Assembly (NCBI RefSeq): GCF_000730625.1 | Contig: NZ_BBIT01000020.1 | Location: 122,507 to 186,506, forward strand | Length of the DNA: 64,000 nucleotides | DNA from: Pseudomonas oryzihabitans NBRC 102199 | Lineage (GTDB): Bacteria > Pseudomonadota > Gammaproteobacteria > Pseudomonadales > Pseudomonadaceae | Direction: 5' to 3' | Part shown: one piece after another, positions 7,902-16,662 of the stretch | Layout of the letters: the number at the start of each line of letters is the position of its first letter | Position numbering within the stretch: the first letter of the stretch is position 1 | Notes under the pieces: generated by a model | Database searches by the model: none | Told to the model about the DNA's origin: nothing | Seen by the model: only the letters and a program-made list of their open reading frames with translations | Translations under genes and position numbers: made by a program

Positions 7902-8981
7902 TCAGCTGCGCGCGCGGCGCGGCAGCACATCCTTGAGCTTGCGGTGCATGTCGAGAATGCTCTTCTCGGTCATGGCCCAGTCGATGCAGGCGTCGGTCAC
8001 CGAGACGCCATACTGCAGCTGCGACAGATCCGCCGGAATCGGCTGGCTGCCAAAGCCCAGGTGGCTTTCCACCATCAGGCCGACGATGGAGTTGTTGCCT
8101 TCGACGATCTGGTTGGCGACGTTGTCCATCACCAGCGGCTGCAGGGCGGCGTCCTTGTTGGAGTTGGCGTGGCTGCAGTCGACCATGATGTTCGGCTTGA
8201 CCTTGGCCTTGACCAGCGCCTGCTCGCACAGGGTGACGCTGACCGAATCGTAGTTGGGCTTGCCGTTGCCGCCGCGCAGCACCACATGGCCATAGGCGTT
8301 GCCCTTGGTCATGACCACGGATACCTGGCCGCGCTGGTCGATACCCAGGAAGCGGTGCGGGCTGGACACCGACTGCAGGGCGTTGATGGCCACGGTCAGG
8401 CTGCCGTCGGTGCCGTTCTTGAAGCCGACCGCGGAGGAGAGGCCCGAGGCCATTTCCCGGTGGGTCTGGGATTCGGTGGTGCGGGCACCGATCGCCGACC
8501 AGCTGATCAGGTCCTGCAGGTATTGGGGGGAGATGGGGTCCAGCGCCTCGGTGGCGGTGGGCAGGCCCTTTTCCGCCAGGTCCAGCAGCAGCTGGCGACC
8601 GATGTGCAGGCCGTCCTGGATCTTGAAGGAGTCGTCCAGGTAGGGATCGTTGATCAGGCCCTTCCAGCCCACGGTGGTGCGGGGCTTCTCGAAGTAGACG
8701 CGCATGACCAGATAGAGGCTGTCGCTGACCTGGGCGGCCAGGGCCTTGAGGCGCTCCGCATACTCGTGGGCGGCCTTGATGTCATGGATGGAGCAGGGGC
8801 CGATCACCACGAACAGGCGGTGGTCCTTGCCGTCGAGGATGTCGCGGATGACCTGGCGGCCCTGGGCGACGGTGTCGGCGGCGAGATCGCTCAGCGGGAT
8901 CTCCTGCTTGAGCTGCTCGGGGGTGATGAGCGGCTCGTTGGCTTCGATGTTGAGGTCGTTAAGGCGGGGCTGTGCGGCCAT
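7902..8981 (-). CDS. 3-deoxy-7-phosphoheptulonate (DAHP) synthase, class I
   Basis: 359 residues of the AroF/G/H family: condenses phosphoenolpyruvate with erythrose 4-phosphate, the first step of the shikimate pathway, in the cytoplasm. Recognisable blocks are VVIGPCSIHD, RVYFEKPRTTVGWKGL, ARTTESQTHREMASGLSSAVGFKNGTDG (positions outside 20-mers not quoted), and the metal-binding IMVDCSHANS. The full-length N-terminal extension suggests feedback regulation, but whether it is Phe-, Tyr- or Trp-sensitive cannot be read with confidence, so no aro symbol is given. It is convergent with the GNAT gene and divergent from the thioredoxin-like gene. Confidence 0.92.
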   Translation of the reverse strand: MAAQPRLNDLNIEANEPLITPEQLKQEIPLSDLAADTVAQGRQVIRDILDGKDHRLFVVIGPCSIHDIKAAHEYAERLKALAAQVSDSLYLVMRVYFEKPRTTVGWKGLINDPYLDDSFKIQDGLHIGRQLLLDLAEKGLPTATEALDPISPQYLQDLISWSAIGARTTESQTHREMASGLSSAVGFKNGTDGSLTVAINALQSVSSPHRFLGIDQRGQVSVVMTKGNAYGHVVLRGGNGKPNYDSVSVTLCEQALVKAKVKPNIMVDCSHANSNKDAALQPLVMDNVANQIVEGNNSIVGLMVESHLGFGSQPIPADLSQLQYGVSVTDACIDWAMTEKSILDMHRKLKDVLPRRARS

Positions 8982-9146
8982 GGTGCTACTCGTCGGTCAC
9001 GGCGCTGCGACAGGTCAGGGCCCGTGCAGGCAAAATACGATGGAGAGGGTGGGGCACCTTAACGCTTGTCCCGCCCGCTCACAATGGCTACGACGCTATC
9101 GACGTGCCCGAAGGCGTGCTTTGGCGATGATCGCGACGAGGAAAGC

Positions 9147-9473
9147 ATGGAATTGGACGATGGGACGGCCGATGCCGTCCTGCTGGCGGCGCCGGGGCGC
9201 TCCCTGCTGATCTTTACCAGCGCCGGTTGCGCCTCCTGCCGCCTGGCGCGCCAGGTGCTGCCGACGGCGGCGCTGCCGGTCGAGCGGCTGTACTGGGTGG
9301 ATGCCGAGCGCAGTGGCGGTCTGGTGCAGCGCTATGGGGTCTTTCATCTGCCGGCGCTGTTCCTGATCGGGGATGGCGACTTCTTCGGCCCGGTGCAGGC
9401 GCCCCTGCGCGAGCCGGCCCTGGTGGCGGCGATCCAGGCCGCGGCGGCGCGGGAGCCCGAGGAAATACCCTGA
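9147..9473 (+). CDS. Thioredoxin-like protein with a CASC motif
   Basis: 108 residues. SLLIFTSAGCASC puts a CxxC pair at Cys28/Cys31 after the first core strand, and VFHLPALFLI supplies the cis-Pro loop of the thioredoxin fold. The usual WCGPC is replaced by GCASC, so the redox potential and partner are uncertain. GAGGAA lies just before the ATG at 9147. The in-frame extension to 9066 is not needed for the fold. No signal peptide is seen, so it is probably cytoplasmic. Confidence 0.75.
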   Translation: MELDDGTADAVLLAAPGRSLLIFTSAGCASCRLARQVLPTAALPVERLYWVDAERSGGLVQRYGVFHLPALFLIGDGDFFGPVQAPLREPALVAAIQAAAAREPEEIP

Positions 9474-9581
9474 AAGGCCTCTAACGCGCGCTTCGCAGCG
9501 CAAATGTCTTTCCCCTGCTACGCTGGAAAGGGCTATCCCGCATTGCACCGGTCAGGTCGCCTGATCTGGCCAGGAGGAATC

Positions 9582-10064
9582 GTGATCCGCTCGCTGCTTT
9601 ATGCCACGGACCTGGGCCTGTGTTCGTCCTATGTCTTTCAGCATGCCTTGAATCTCGCCCGCATCCATCAGGCCCGGCTGTATGTCGTCCATGTGGTGGA
9701 GCCGCTCGGCCTGCTGGCCTCCACGCTGCTGCAACAGCATCCGAATGGTGAATCCCTGGATCGCCTGCGCAATGGCGGTCTGGAGCTGGTGCTGGAGACC
9801 ATCGAGCAGCAGGTGTTCGAGTCGCTGCGCGAGGACCTGCTGGAGACCCCGGCCACCGCGGGTCTGATCCGGGCCGTGCGGGTGGTGCAGGGCGATCCGC
9901 CGGCGGCCATTCTCAAGCAGGCCCAGGACTTCGCCGCGGATCTGCTGGTGATCGGCAGTCGCAGCCAGGGCGACGCCCAGGTCGCCCCGCTGGGACGTAC
10001 CGCCAGCCGTCTGCTGCAGACCGCACGCATCCCGGTATATCTGGTGCCGCTGCGACAGGGCTGA
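9582..10064 (+). CDS. Universal stress protein (UspA family)
   Basis: 160 residues starting at GTG 9582, directly after AGGAGG (9572-9577). RSLLYATDLG forms the first strand and loop of the Usp fold. ADLLVIGSRSQGDAQVAPLGRTASRLL is the ATP-binding G-x-G...G-S/T type C-terminal motif, ending in the strand IPVYLVPLRQG. The only in-frame ATG, far upstream at 9504, lacks a ribosome site. It lies just before cysB. Role in stress survival is inferred from the family. Confidence 0.88.
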   Translation: MIRSLLYATDLGLCSSYVFQHALNLARIHQARLYVVHVVEPLGLLASTLLQQHPNGESLDRLRNGGLELVLETIEQQVFESLREDLLETPATAGLIRAVRVVQGDPPAAILKQAQDFAADLLVIGSRSQGDAQVAPLGRTASRLLQTARIPVYLVPLRQG

Positions 10065-10115
10065 TCCGTAAGCGTCAGCCTTACTTCTCCGCGACTTAAT
10101 TCGATTTCGGTCTAG

Positions 10116-11150
<1,035 letters not shown>

Positions 11151-11190
11151 GGGCTTCCTCTCGCTGAAATCATCGCGGCCGCAGCAGCAC

Positions 11191-11221
11191 GTAGCGTGGA
11201 AAACGGCGTAGCCTTTTCCAC
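11191..11221 (+). repeat. REP family 1 (GTAG-headed hairpin), copy a
   Basis: GTAGC followed by GTGGAAAA, a 10-base loop and TTTTCCAC. Same family as 15227-15257, 62259-62289, 63284-63314 and 63917-63947. A conserved 5' GTAG next to a hairpin is the form recognised by REP-associated tyrosine transposases, and one such gene lies at 63344-63874. Confidence 0.8.
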
Positions 11222-11244
11222 TGGAGACTGCGCTGAAGGGGACA

Positions 11245-11278
11245 CCCTCACCCCAACCCTCTCCCGAGGGGAGAGGGG
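11245..11278. repeat. CCCTCACCCCAACCCTCTCCC-type repeat, copy 1
   Basis: CCCTCACCCCAACCCTCTCC continues into an inverted-repeat stem (CCCTCTCCCGAGGGGAGAGGG core). Related copies lie at 15287-15321 (opposite orientation) and 16616-16652. At two of the three sites it is next to a REP family 1 hairpin. Confidence 0.7.
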
Positions 11279-11345
11279 CTATCCGAGCAGGCGTTCAGTC
11301 ACGTCAGCCTCGGCGAAATCGCAACAAGCCGTCGTGCTTCCATCT

Positions 11346-11386
11346 GTAGGAGCGGCCGCATCGGCGGACCGCCATGGCGGCGATAG
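11346..11386 (+). repeat. REP family 2 (GTAGGAGCGG type), single unit
   Basis: GTAGGAGCGGCCGCATCGGC followed by GGACCGCCATGGCGGCGAT, related to units at 32556-32671 and 44061-44430. It abuts the 3' end of the LysR gene. Confidence 0.7.
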
Positions 11387-11391
11387 AGGTT

Positions 11392-12315
11392 TTACCCCGC
11401 CAACCGCCACTGCTCCAGCAGCAGCTGCGCGGCCGCCGACAATCCCGCGCCCTGGCGGACCAGGATCGAATAGGGTTCGTTGCGGGTGCGCTGGACCACG
11501 GGCAGGCGGCGCAGCAGGCCGTGTCTTTCGCCGAACTGGGCGATGTCGCTGGGCAGCATGGCCACCTGGTTGGCGTCTTCCTGCAGCAGGCCGAGCAGGG
11601 TGAAGGTCGAGGAGGTTTCCACCGGATAGCGGGGAAACTCCAGTTCCGCCGCGCGAAATTCCCGCTCCAGCGTCAGGCGCATGGGCAGGTTGGCCGGATA
11701 GACGATCCAGCGGCTGTCGACCAGTTCGGCCAGGCTCAGCGTCTCGGACTCCGCCAGCGGATGGCGGGGATGGCAGACGATCTCCAGCCGCTCTTCGCGC
11801 ACCTCCAGGCAGTCATAGGCATCCGGCCGGCGGCTGACGCTGCTGCGGCAGATGGCCAGTTCGATGCGACCGGCGTCGAGCAGGTCGAGCAGGCGCACGC
11901 TGGTGTCCTCGATGATCTCGATCCCCAGCTGGGGCTGCGCCGCACCCAGGCGCGACACCGCGGCGATCAGCCGGGGCACGGCGCCCATGATCACTCCCAC
12001 CGCCAGCCGACCGCCTTCGCCCTGCAGGATACCGAGCATCTCTTCGCGCAGATGGGCCAGGTCGCTTTCGATCAGCCGCGCATAGCGGATCACGCAGCGG
12101 CCCAGGTCATTGGGCTGCAGGCCCTGGTGGGTGCGCAGGAAGAGGGTGGCGCCCAGGGTGCTCTCGATCTCGTGCAGGGCCTTGGTGGCGCCGGGCTGGG
12201 AGATGGCGATGCGCTCGGCGGCCTTGTGCAGCGAGCCTTCCTCGTCGAGGGCGATCAGCAGGCGCAGTTGCCGCAAGCGCAGACGGGAGGCGATGGAGCC
12301 CAGGGATGGCAGCAT
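11392..12315 (-). CDS. LysR-family regulator, GbpR-like (sugar-binding-protein regulator)
   Basis: 307 residues: winged HTH in the first 70 (LRLRQLRLLIALDEEGSLHK, ISQPGATKALHEIES) and an effector domain from about 95. The N-terminus (SRLRLRQLRLL) and the VIMGAVPRLIAAVS segment resemble GbpR-type regulators that control sugar import and catabolism in Azospirillum and Agrobacterium. It is divergent from the AraD1 gene 102 bases away, and the spacer has two copies of GCGATAACCAAC, one inside a perfect ATAACC-GTT-GGTTAT palindrome. It probably controls araD1-KGSADH and perhaps the whole arabinose block. Confidence 0.85.
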   Translation of the reverse strand: MLPSLGSIASRLRLRQLRLLIALDEEGSLHKAAERIAISQPGATKALHEIESTLGATLFLRTHQGLQPNDLGRCVIRYARLIESDLAHLREEMLGILQGEGGRLAVGVIMGAVPRLIAAVSRLGAAQPQLGIEIIEDTSVRLLDLLDAGRIELAICRSSVSRRPDAYDCLEVREERLEIVCHPRHPLAESETLSLAELVDSRWIVYPANLPMRLTLEREFRAAELEFPRYPVETSSTFTLLGLLQEDANQVAMLPSDIAQFGERHGLLRRLPVVQRTRNEPYSILVRQGAGLSAAAQLLLEQWRLAG

Positions 12316-12316
12316 G

Positions 12317-12337
12317 GGAATAACCGTTGGTTATCGC
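12317..12337. promoter_or_regulatory. Candidate LysR operator 1
   Basis: ATAACC (12320-12325), GTT, GGTTAT (12329-12334): a 15-bp perfect dyad immediately upstream of the LysR start. On the minus strand it reads GCGATAACCAAC, which recurs on the plus strand at 12395-12406. Confidence 0.6.
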
Positions 12338-12394
12338 GGGATAGGGAGCTCTCATTAGGCAGGCCCCATGGCGCCGAGTAAAGTCTCCTGCAGG

Positions 12395-12406
12395 CGATAA
12401 CCAACA
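12395..12406 (+). promoter_or_regulatory. Candidate LysR operator 2, GCGATAACCAAC
   Basis: Exact 12-base repeat of the half of operator 1, overlapping the ribosome site (AAGGAG at 12405-12410) of the araD1 gene. Binding here could block or modulate araD1 expression. Confidence 0.5.
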
Positions 12407-12417
12407 AGGAGAATGCC

Positions 12418-13413
12418 ATGCACCTGATTCAGTTCGAAGACCAGCAGGGCCAGCGCCGCGTCGGCGTGGTCGAGCGCGGTGAAGTCCAGCAGGTCCGCGG
12501 CGCGACCAGCACCCGGACCCTGGCGCTGCAGGCCATCCGTGCCGGCGTTTCCCTGGAATCTCAGGTGCAGACCCTGGGCCTGGAGCCCGGCCCGGCTTAT
12601 GCCGAGCTGCTCGAGGCCGGTCGCCTGCTGCCGCCGCTGGACCATGAGGATCCCGCGCACTGCCTGGTCACCGGTACCGGTCTGACCCACCTGGGCAGCG
12701 CCGCCACCCGGGACAAGATGCACCAGCAGAACAGCCAGGAAGAGGCCAAGCTGACCGACTCCATGCGCATGTTCAAATGGGGCGTGGAGGGCGGTCGGCC
12801 TGCGGCGGGGAGCGCCGGTGCACAGCCGGAATGGTTCTACAAGGGCGACGGCGGCATCCTGGTGCGTCCGGGCGGCGACATCCCGCTGCCGGAATTCGCC
12901 GAGGACGCCGGGGAAGAGCCGGAGCTGACCGGTCTCTATGTGATCGGTGACGACGGCAAGCCCTACCGCCTGGGTTATGCGGTGGGCAACGAATTCTCCG
13001 ACCACGTGATGGAACGCAAGAACTATCTCTACCTAGCCCATTCCAAACTACGCTACTGCAGCTTCGGTCCGGCCTTGCGCACCGGTGAACTGCCGAGCCA
13101 TCTGGCGGGCACCAGCCGGATCCGTCGCGGCGAGCAGGTGATCTGGGAGAAGGAATTCCTCTCGGGCGAGGACAACATGTGCCACAGCCTGGAGAACCTC
13201 GAGTATCACCACTTCAAGTACGCGCAGTTCCTGCGGCCGGGCGATGTCCATGTACATTTCTTCGGCACGGCGACCCTGTCCTTCGCCGATGGGGTGCGGG
13301 TCGAGCCGGGCGACAGATTCGAGATCGCGGTGCCGGAATTCGGCGAGCCGCTGAGCAATGGCGTCAAGGCCGGCACGGCAGCTTTCCAGCCCGGGCAGGT
13401 CCGTCAGCTCTGA
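12418..13413 (+). CDS. araD1: AraD1/GguC family protein, probable L-2-keto-3-deoxyarabonate dehydratase
   Basis: 331 residues of the FAH-like AraD1 family (GguC of Agrobacterium). The acidic residues of GEDNMCHSLENLEYHHFKYA and HVHFFGTATLSFADGVRVEPGD are the conserved C-terminal blocks (segments seen, longer runs not quoted). In the non-phosphorylative arabinose route a protein of this type converts L-2-keto-3-deoxyarabonate to alpha-ketoglutarate semialdehyde. The next gene encodes the dehydrogenase that consumes this product, which supports the assignment. AAGGAG lies 8 bases before the ATG. The biochemical role is inferred from family and context. Confidence 0.85.
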   Translation: MHLIQFEDQQGQRRVGVVERGEVQQVRGATSTRTLALQAIRAGVSLESQVQTLGLEPGPAYAELLEAGRLLPPLDHEDPAHCLVTGTGLTHLGSAATRDKMHQQNSQEEAKLTDSMRMFKWGVEGGRPAAGSAGAQPEWFYKGDGGILVRPGGDIPLPEFAEDAGEEPELTGLYVIGDDGKPYRLGYAVGNEFSDHVMERKNYLYLAHSKLRYCSFGPALRTGELPSHLAGTSRIRRGEQVIWEKEFLSGEDNMCHSLENLEYHHFKYAQFLRPGDVHVHFFGTATLSFADGVRVEPGDRFEIAVPEFGEPLSNGVKAGTAAFQPGQVRQL

Positions 13414-13505
13414 TGGTTGTATGATGACTGCTGACTATGCGAATGCTAGAGTGGGTATCGCACAGGCTGGCCCGGCCGCTCGGACACCGAGCGTGCCACC
13501 CTTTC

Positions 13506-13533
13506 GAAGACCTCCCCGTAGCGGGTGGTCTTC
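13506..13533 (+). repeat. Hairpin in the araD1-KGSADH spacer
   Basis: GAAGACC (13506-13512) pairs with GGTCTTC (13527-13533) and encloses a further CCCGTAGCGGG stem. There is no T-run, so it may be an mRNA processing or attenuation structure rather than a terminator. Confidence 0.45.
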
Positions 13534-13565
13534 CCTGAACCCCTAGGTATAAGGAGTCGAGAACA

Positions 13566-15143
13566 ATGCAGATCCAAGGCAAGAACTACATCGGTGGCGC
13601 TCGTAGCGGCGAGGGCGAGGTGCGGGTCTACAGCATCGACGCCACGACCGGCGAGAAGCTGCCCTACGAATTCTTCCAGGCGTCCACGGCCGAGGTCGAT
13701 GCCGCCGCCCGCGCCGCCGAGCAGGCCGCGCCCCTGTACCGCAAGCTGAGCGCCGAAAAGCGCGCCACCTTCCTCGACGCCATCGCCGACGAACTGGATG
13801 CCCTGGGTGACGACTTCGTCCAGCTGGTCTGCCAGGAAACCGCGCTGCCGGCTGGCCGCATCCAGGGTGAGCGCGGCCGTACCAGCGGCCAGATGCGCCT
13901 GTTCGCCAAGGTGCTGCGCCGGGGCGACTTCCACGGTGCGCGCATCGATACCGCGCTGCCCGAGCGCAAGCCGCTGCCGCGTCCTGATCTGCGCCAGTAC
14001 CGTATCGGCCTGGGTCCGGTGGCCGTGTTCGGTGCCAGCAATTTCCCGCTGGCCTTCTCCACTGCCGGTGGCGACACCGCCGCGGCCCTGGCCGCCGGTT
14101 GCCCGGTGGTGTTCAAGGCCCACAGCGGCCACATGGTCACCGCCGAATACGTGGCCGACGCCATCATTCGCGCTGCCGAGAAGACCGGCATGCCCAAGGG
14201 CGTGTTCAACATGATCTATGGCGGTGGCGTGGGCGAGCAGCTGGTCAAGCACCCGGCCATCCAGGCGGTGGGCTTCACCGGCTCCCTGCGCGGCGGTCGC
14301 GCCCTGTGCGACATGGCCGCGGCCCGTCCGCAGCCGATCCCGGTGTTCGCCGAGATGTCCAGCATCAACCCGGTGGTGGTCCTGCCCGAGGCGCTCAAGG
14401 CCCGTGGCGATGCCATCACCGGCGAACTCGCGGCCTCCGTGGTTCTGGGTTGCGGTCAGTTCTGCACCAATCCGGGCCTGGTCATTGGCCTGCGTTCGCC
14501 CGAATTCAGCGCCTTCCTCGAGCGCCTGGCCGGTGCCATGAACGAGCAGGCGCCCCAGACCATGCTCAATCCGGGCACCCTGAAGAGCTACGAGAAGGGC
14601 GTCGCGGCGCTGCTGGCTCATTCCGGCGTGCAACACCTGGCCGGTGCCAGCCAGGAAGGCAACCAGGCGCGTCCGCAGCTGTTCAAGGCTGACGTGAGCC
14701 TGCTGCTGGAAAACGACGAGTTGCTGCAGGAAGAAGTCTTCGGCCCCACCACCGTGGTGGTCGAGGTGGCCGACGAGGCCCAGCTGCACCAGGCGCTGCA
14801 AGGCCTGCATGGCCAGCTGACCGCCACCCTGCTGGCCGAGCCGGCCGATCTGCAACGTTTCGAGGCCATCATCGGCTTGCTGGAGCAGAAAGCCGGGCGC
14901 CTGTTGCTCAACGGCTATCCCACCGGTGTGGAAGTCTGTGACGCCATGGTCCACGGCGGTCCCTATCCGGCGACCTCCGATGCTCGCGGCACCTCGGTCG
15001 GCACCCTGGCGATCGACCGCTTCCTGCGCCCGGTGTGCTACCAGAACTATCCGGACGCCTTCCTCCCGGAAGCCCTGCAGAACGCCAACCCGCTGGGCAT
15101 CCAGCGCCTGGTGAACGGCGAGAACACCAAGGCCGCGATCTGA
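13566..15143 (+). CDS. Alpha-ketoglutarate semialdehyde (2,5-dioxovalerate) dehydrogenase
   Basis: 525 residues, the length of the KGSADH branch of NAD(P)-dependent aldehyde dehydrogenases. The active-site Glu263 is in VFAEMSS and the nucleophile Cys300 in GCGQFCTNPG; FGASNFPLAFSTAGGDTAAA is the coenzyme region. It oxidises alpha-ketoglutarate semialdehyde to alpha-ketoglutarate, the last step of the L-arabinose (and D-xylose, glucarate or hydroxyproline) oxidative routes. AAGGAG precedes the ATG by 10 bases. Together with araD1 it forms a two-gene plus-strand unit facing the minus-strand transport and catabolic genes. Confidence 0.92.
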   Translation: MQIQGKNYIGGARSGEGEVRVYSIDATTGEKLPYEFFQASTAEVDAAARAAEQAAPLYRKLSAEKRATFLDAIADELDALGDDFVQLVCQETALPAGRIQGERGRTSGQMRLFAKVLRRGDFHGARIDTALPERKPLPRPDLRQYRIGLGPVAVFGASNFPLAFSTAGGDTAAALAAGCPVVFKAHSGHMVTAEYVADAIIRAAEKTGMPKGVFNMIYGGGVGEQLVKHPAIQAVGFTGSLRGGRALCDMAAARPQPIPVFAEMSSINPVVVLPEALKARGDAITGELAASVVLGCGQFCTNPGLVIGLRSPEFSAFLERLAGAMNEQAPQTMLNPGTLKSYEKGVAALLAHSGVQHLAGASQEGNQARPQLFKADVSLLLENDELLQEEVFGPTTVVVEVADEAQLHQALQGLHGQLTATLLAEPADLQRFEAIIGLLEQKAGRLLLNGYPTGVEVCDAMVHGGPYPATSDARGTSVGTLAIDRFLRPVCYQNYPDAFLPEALQNANPLGIQRLVNGENTKAAI

Positions 15144-15166
15144 TCGCGCGGTCCTGAGTGGTTGAG

Positions 15167-15196
15167 AACCCGGCGTCGCGAGACGCCGGGTTTTTT
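15167..15196 (+). terminator. Rho-independent terminator after the KGSADH gene
   Basis: AACCCGGCGTC / GACGCCGGGTT with GCGA loop followed by six T residues. Confidence 0.9.
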
Positions 15197-15226
15197 ATTG
15201 GGTGGTGGAAGGGGGGTGGCAGGACA

Positions 15227-15257
15227 GTGGAAAAGGCTGCGCCGTTTTCCACGCTAC
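15227..15257 (-). repeat. REP family 1, copy b (inverted)
   Basis: GTGGAAAAGGCTGCGCCG then TTTTCCACGCTAC: the reverse complement of the GTAG-headed hairpin seen at 63917-63947. Confidence 0.8.
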
Positions 15258-15286
15258 TGAAGAGCTAAGCGCGCGTGCCGGAACAA

Positions 15287-15321
15287 CCCCCTCTCCCTCC
15301 GGGAGAGGGTTGGGGTGAGGG
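15287..15321. repeat. CCCTCACCCC-type repeat, copy 2 (inverted)
   Basis: CCCCCTCTCCCTCCGGGAGA followed by GGGTTGGGGTGAGGG, the reverse of copy 1, again about 30 bases from a REP family 1 hairpin. Confidence 0.7.
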
Positions 15322-15342
15322 AAGCCGCATGCACAATCCCCA

Positions 15343-15372
15343 AAGAAGAAGGCCGCTCCTGAGAGCGGCCTT
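15343..15372 (-). terminator. Terminator of the mutarotase gene
   Basis: AAGGCCGCTC / GAGCGGCCTT around a 4-base loop, followed on the minus strand by CTTCTTTG. It lies 19 bases past the galM stop. Confidence 0.8.
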
Positions 15373-15391
15373 GCGTGCATCGGCAATCGCC

Positions 15392-16540
15392 TTACTTGGC
15401 GGCGAACTTGAAGATGGTCGTCTGGGTGTAGGTCTGGCCGGGATCCAGGCGGGTGGTGGGGAAGTTCGGCTGGTTGGGCGCGTCCGGATAGTGCTGGGTT
15501 TCCAGGGTGAAGGCACCCCAATGGCCATAGGTCTTGCCGGCCTTGCCCTTGATGTTTCCTTCCAGGAAGTTGCCGGTATAGAACTGCACGCCCGGTTCGG
15601 TGGTGTAGAGGGTCAGGGTGCGGCCGGAGCCCGGATCGGTCACCACGGCGGCGGCCTTCTGCAGATCGCCCGCGGTGTTGAGCACCCAATTGAAGTCATA
15701 GCCACCCTGCTTGGGTTCGGCGTACTTCAGCTGCTGGTTGTCGTCGGCGATGTGCTTGCCGATGGCGGTCGGCTTGCGGAAGTCCAGGGGCGTGCCGGCC
15801 ACGGGCGGCAATTCGCCGGTGGGAATCAGCTTGGCGGTCACCGGCGTGTATGTGTCGGCATTGAGCATCGCCACCTGCTTGAGCACGGTGCCGCTGCCGG
15901 CGCCCGCCAGGTTGAAGTAGCTGTGGTTGGTCAGGTTGAGCACCGTCGGCTTGTCGGTGGTGGCGCGGTACTTGAGGGTCAGCTGGTTGTGTTCGTCCAG
16001 CTGGTAGGTCACCTGGGTGGTCAGGGTGCCGGGAAAGCCCATCTCGCCATCGGGGGAGACATAGCTCAGGGTCACGCCGACCCAGCCGTCGCCCTTGGCC
16101 GGCTCGGCCTTCCACACCTTGGTGTTGAAGCCTTGGGGGCCGCCGTGCAGGGCGTTGGTCTTGTCGTTCTGGGGGATCTGGTAGCTCTTGCCGTCGAGGC
16201 TGAAACGACCGTCGGCGATGCGGTTGCCGAAGCGGCCGATGGTGGCGCCAAAGAACACCGTGGGGTTGTCGAGATAACCCTGGACGTCATCGAAGCCCAG
16301 CACCACGTCCTCGCTGTGGCCCTTGCGGTCGGGCACCTTGAGCGCCTGCAGCACGCCGCCGTAGGTAATGACGGTGGCCTGCATGCCGTGGCTGTTGGTC
16401 AGGACGAACTTCTCGATGGGGGTGCCATCGGGCAGCTTGCCCAAGCTCGACTGCTGGCTGCTGAGGCCGGCCGCCTGGGCGGTAAGGGTGCTGATCATGA
16501 GTGACAGTCCAAGTCCGGTGAGGGCTAACGTGCGTTTCAT
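15392..16540 (-). CDS. galM: Periplasmic aldose 1-epimerase (mutarotase)
   Basis: 382 residues with a Sec signal peptide (MKRTLALTGLGLSLMIST, cleavage near AQA at 22-24). The GalM domain shows GRFGNRI, the His of HGGPQGF, the catalytic His region NLTNHSYFNLAG and the Glu of LETQHYPDAP. It interconverts alpha and beta aldose anomers, here presumably L-arabinose before uptake. AAGGTGG is well placed for the ATG at 16540; the in-frame GTG at 16549 is rejected. It is the last gene of the minus-strand arabinose run. Export of a mutarotase is less common than the cytoplasmic form. Confidence 0.9.
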   Translation of the reverse strand: MKRTLALTGLGLSLMISTLTAQAAGLSSQQSSLGKLPDGTPIEKFVLTNSHGMQATVITYGGVLQALKVPDRKGHSEDVVLGFDDVQGYLDNPTVFFGATIGRFGNRIADGRFSLDGKSYQIPQNDKTNALHGGPQGFNTKVWKAEPAKGDGWVGVTLSYVSPDGEMGFPGTLTTQVTYQLDEHNQLTLKYRATTDKPTVLNLTNHSYFNLAGAGSGTVLKQVAMLNADTYTPVTAKLIPTGELPPVAGTPLDFRKPTAIGKHIADDNQQLKYAEPKQGGYDFNWVLNTAGDLQKAAAVVTDPGSGRTLTLYTTEPGVQFYTGNFLEGNIKGKAGKTYGHWGAFTLETQHYPDAPNQPNFPTTRLDPGQTYTQTTIFKFAAK

Positions 16541-16615
16541 CTCGACCACCTTTTCGGTTTGTTGTTGTGCAAGGGTGGGTCAGGCGACCCGGAAGCCGGA
16601 GGAGGGGCGGTAAAG

Positions 16616-16652
16616 CCCCCTCACCCCAACCCGCTCCCGAAGGGAGAGGGGG
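16616..16652. repeat. CCCTCACCCC-type repeat, copy 3
   Basis: CCCCCTCACCCCAACCCGCT then CCCGAAGGGAGAGGGGG, between galM and the dehydratase gene. Confidence 0.65.
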
Positions 16653-16662
16653 TAGAAGCGGA

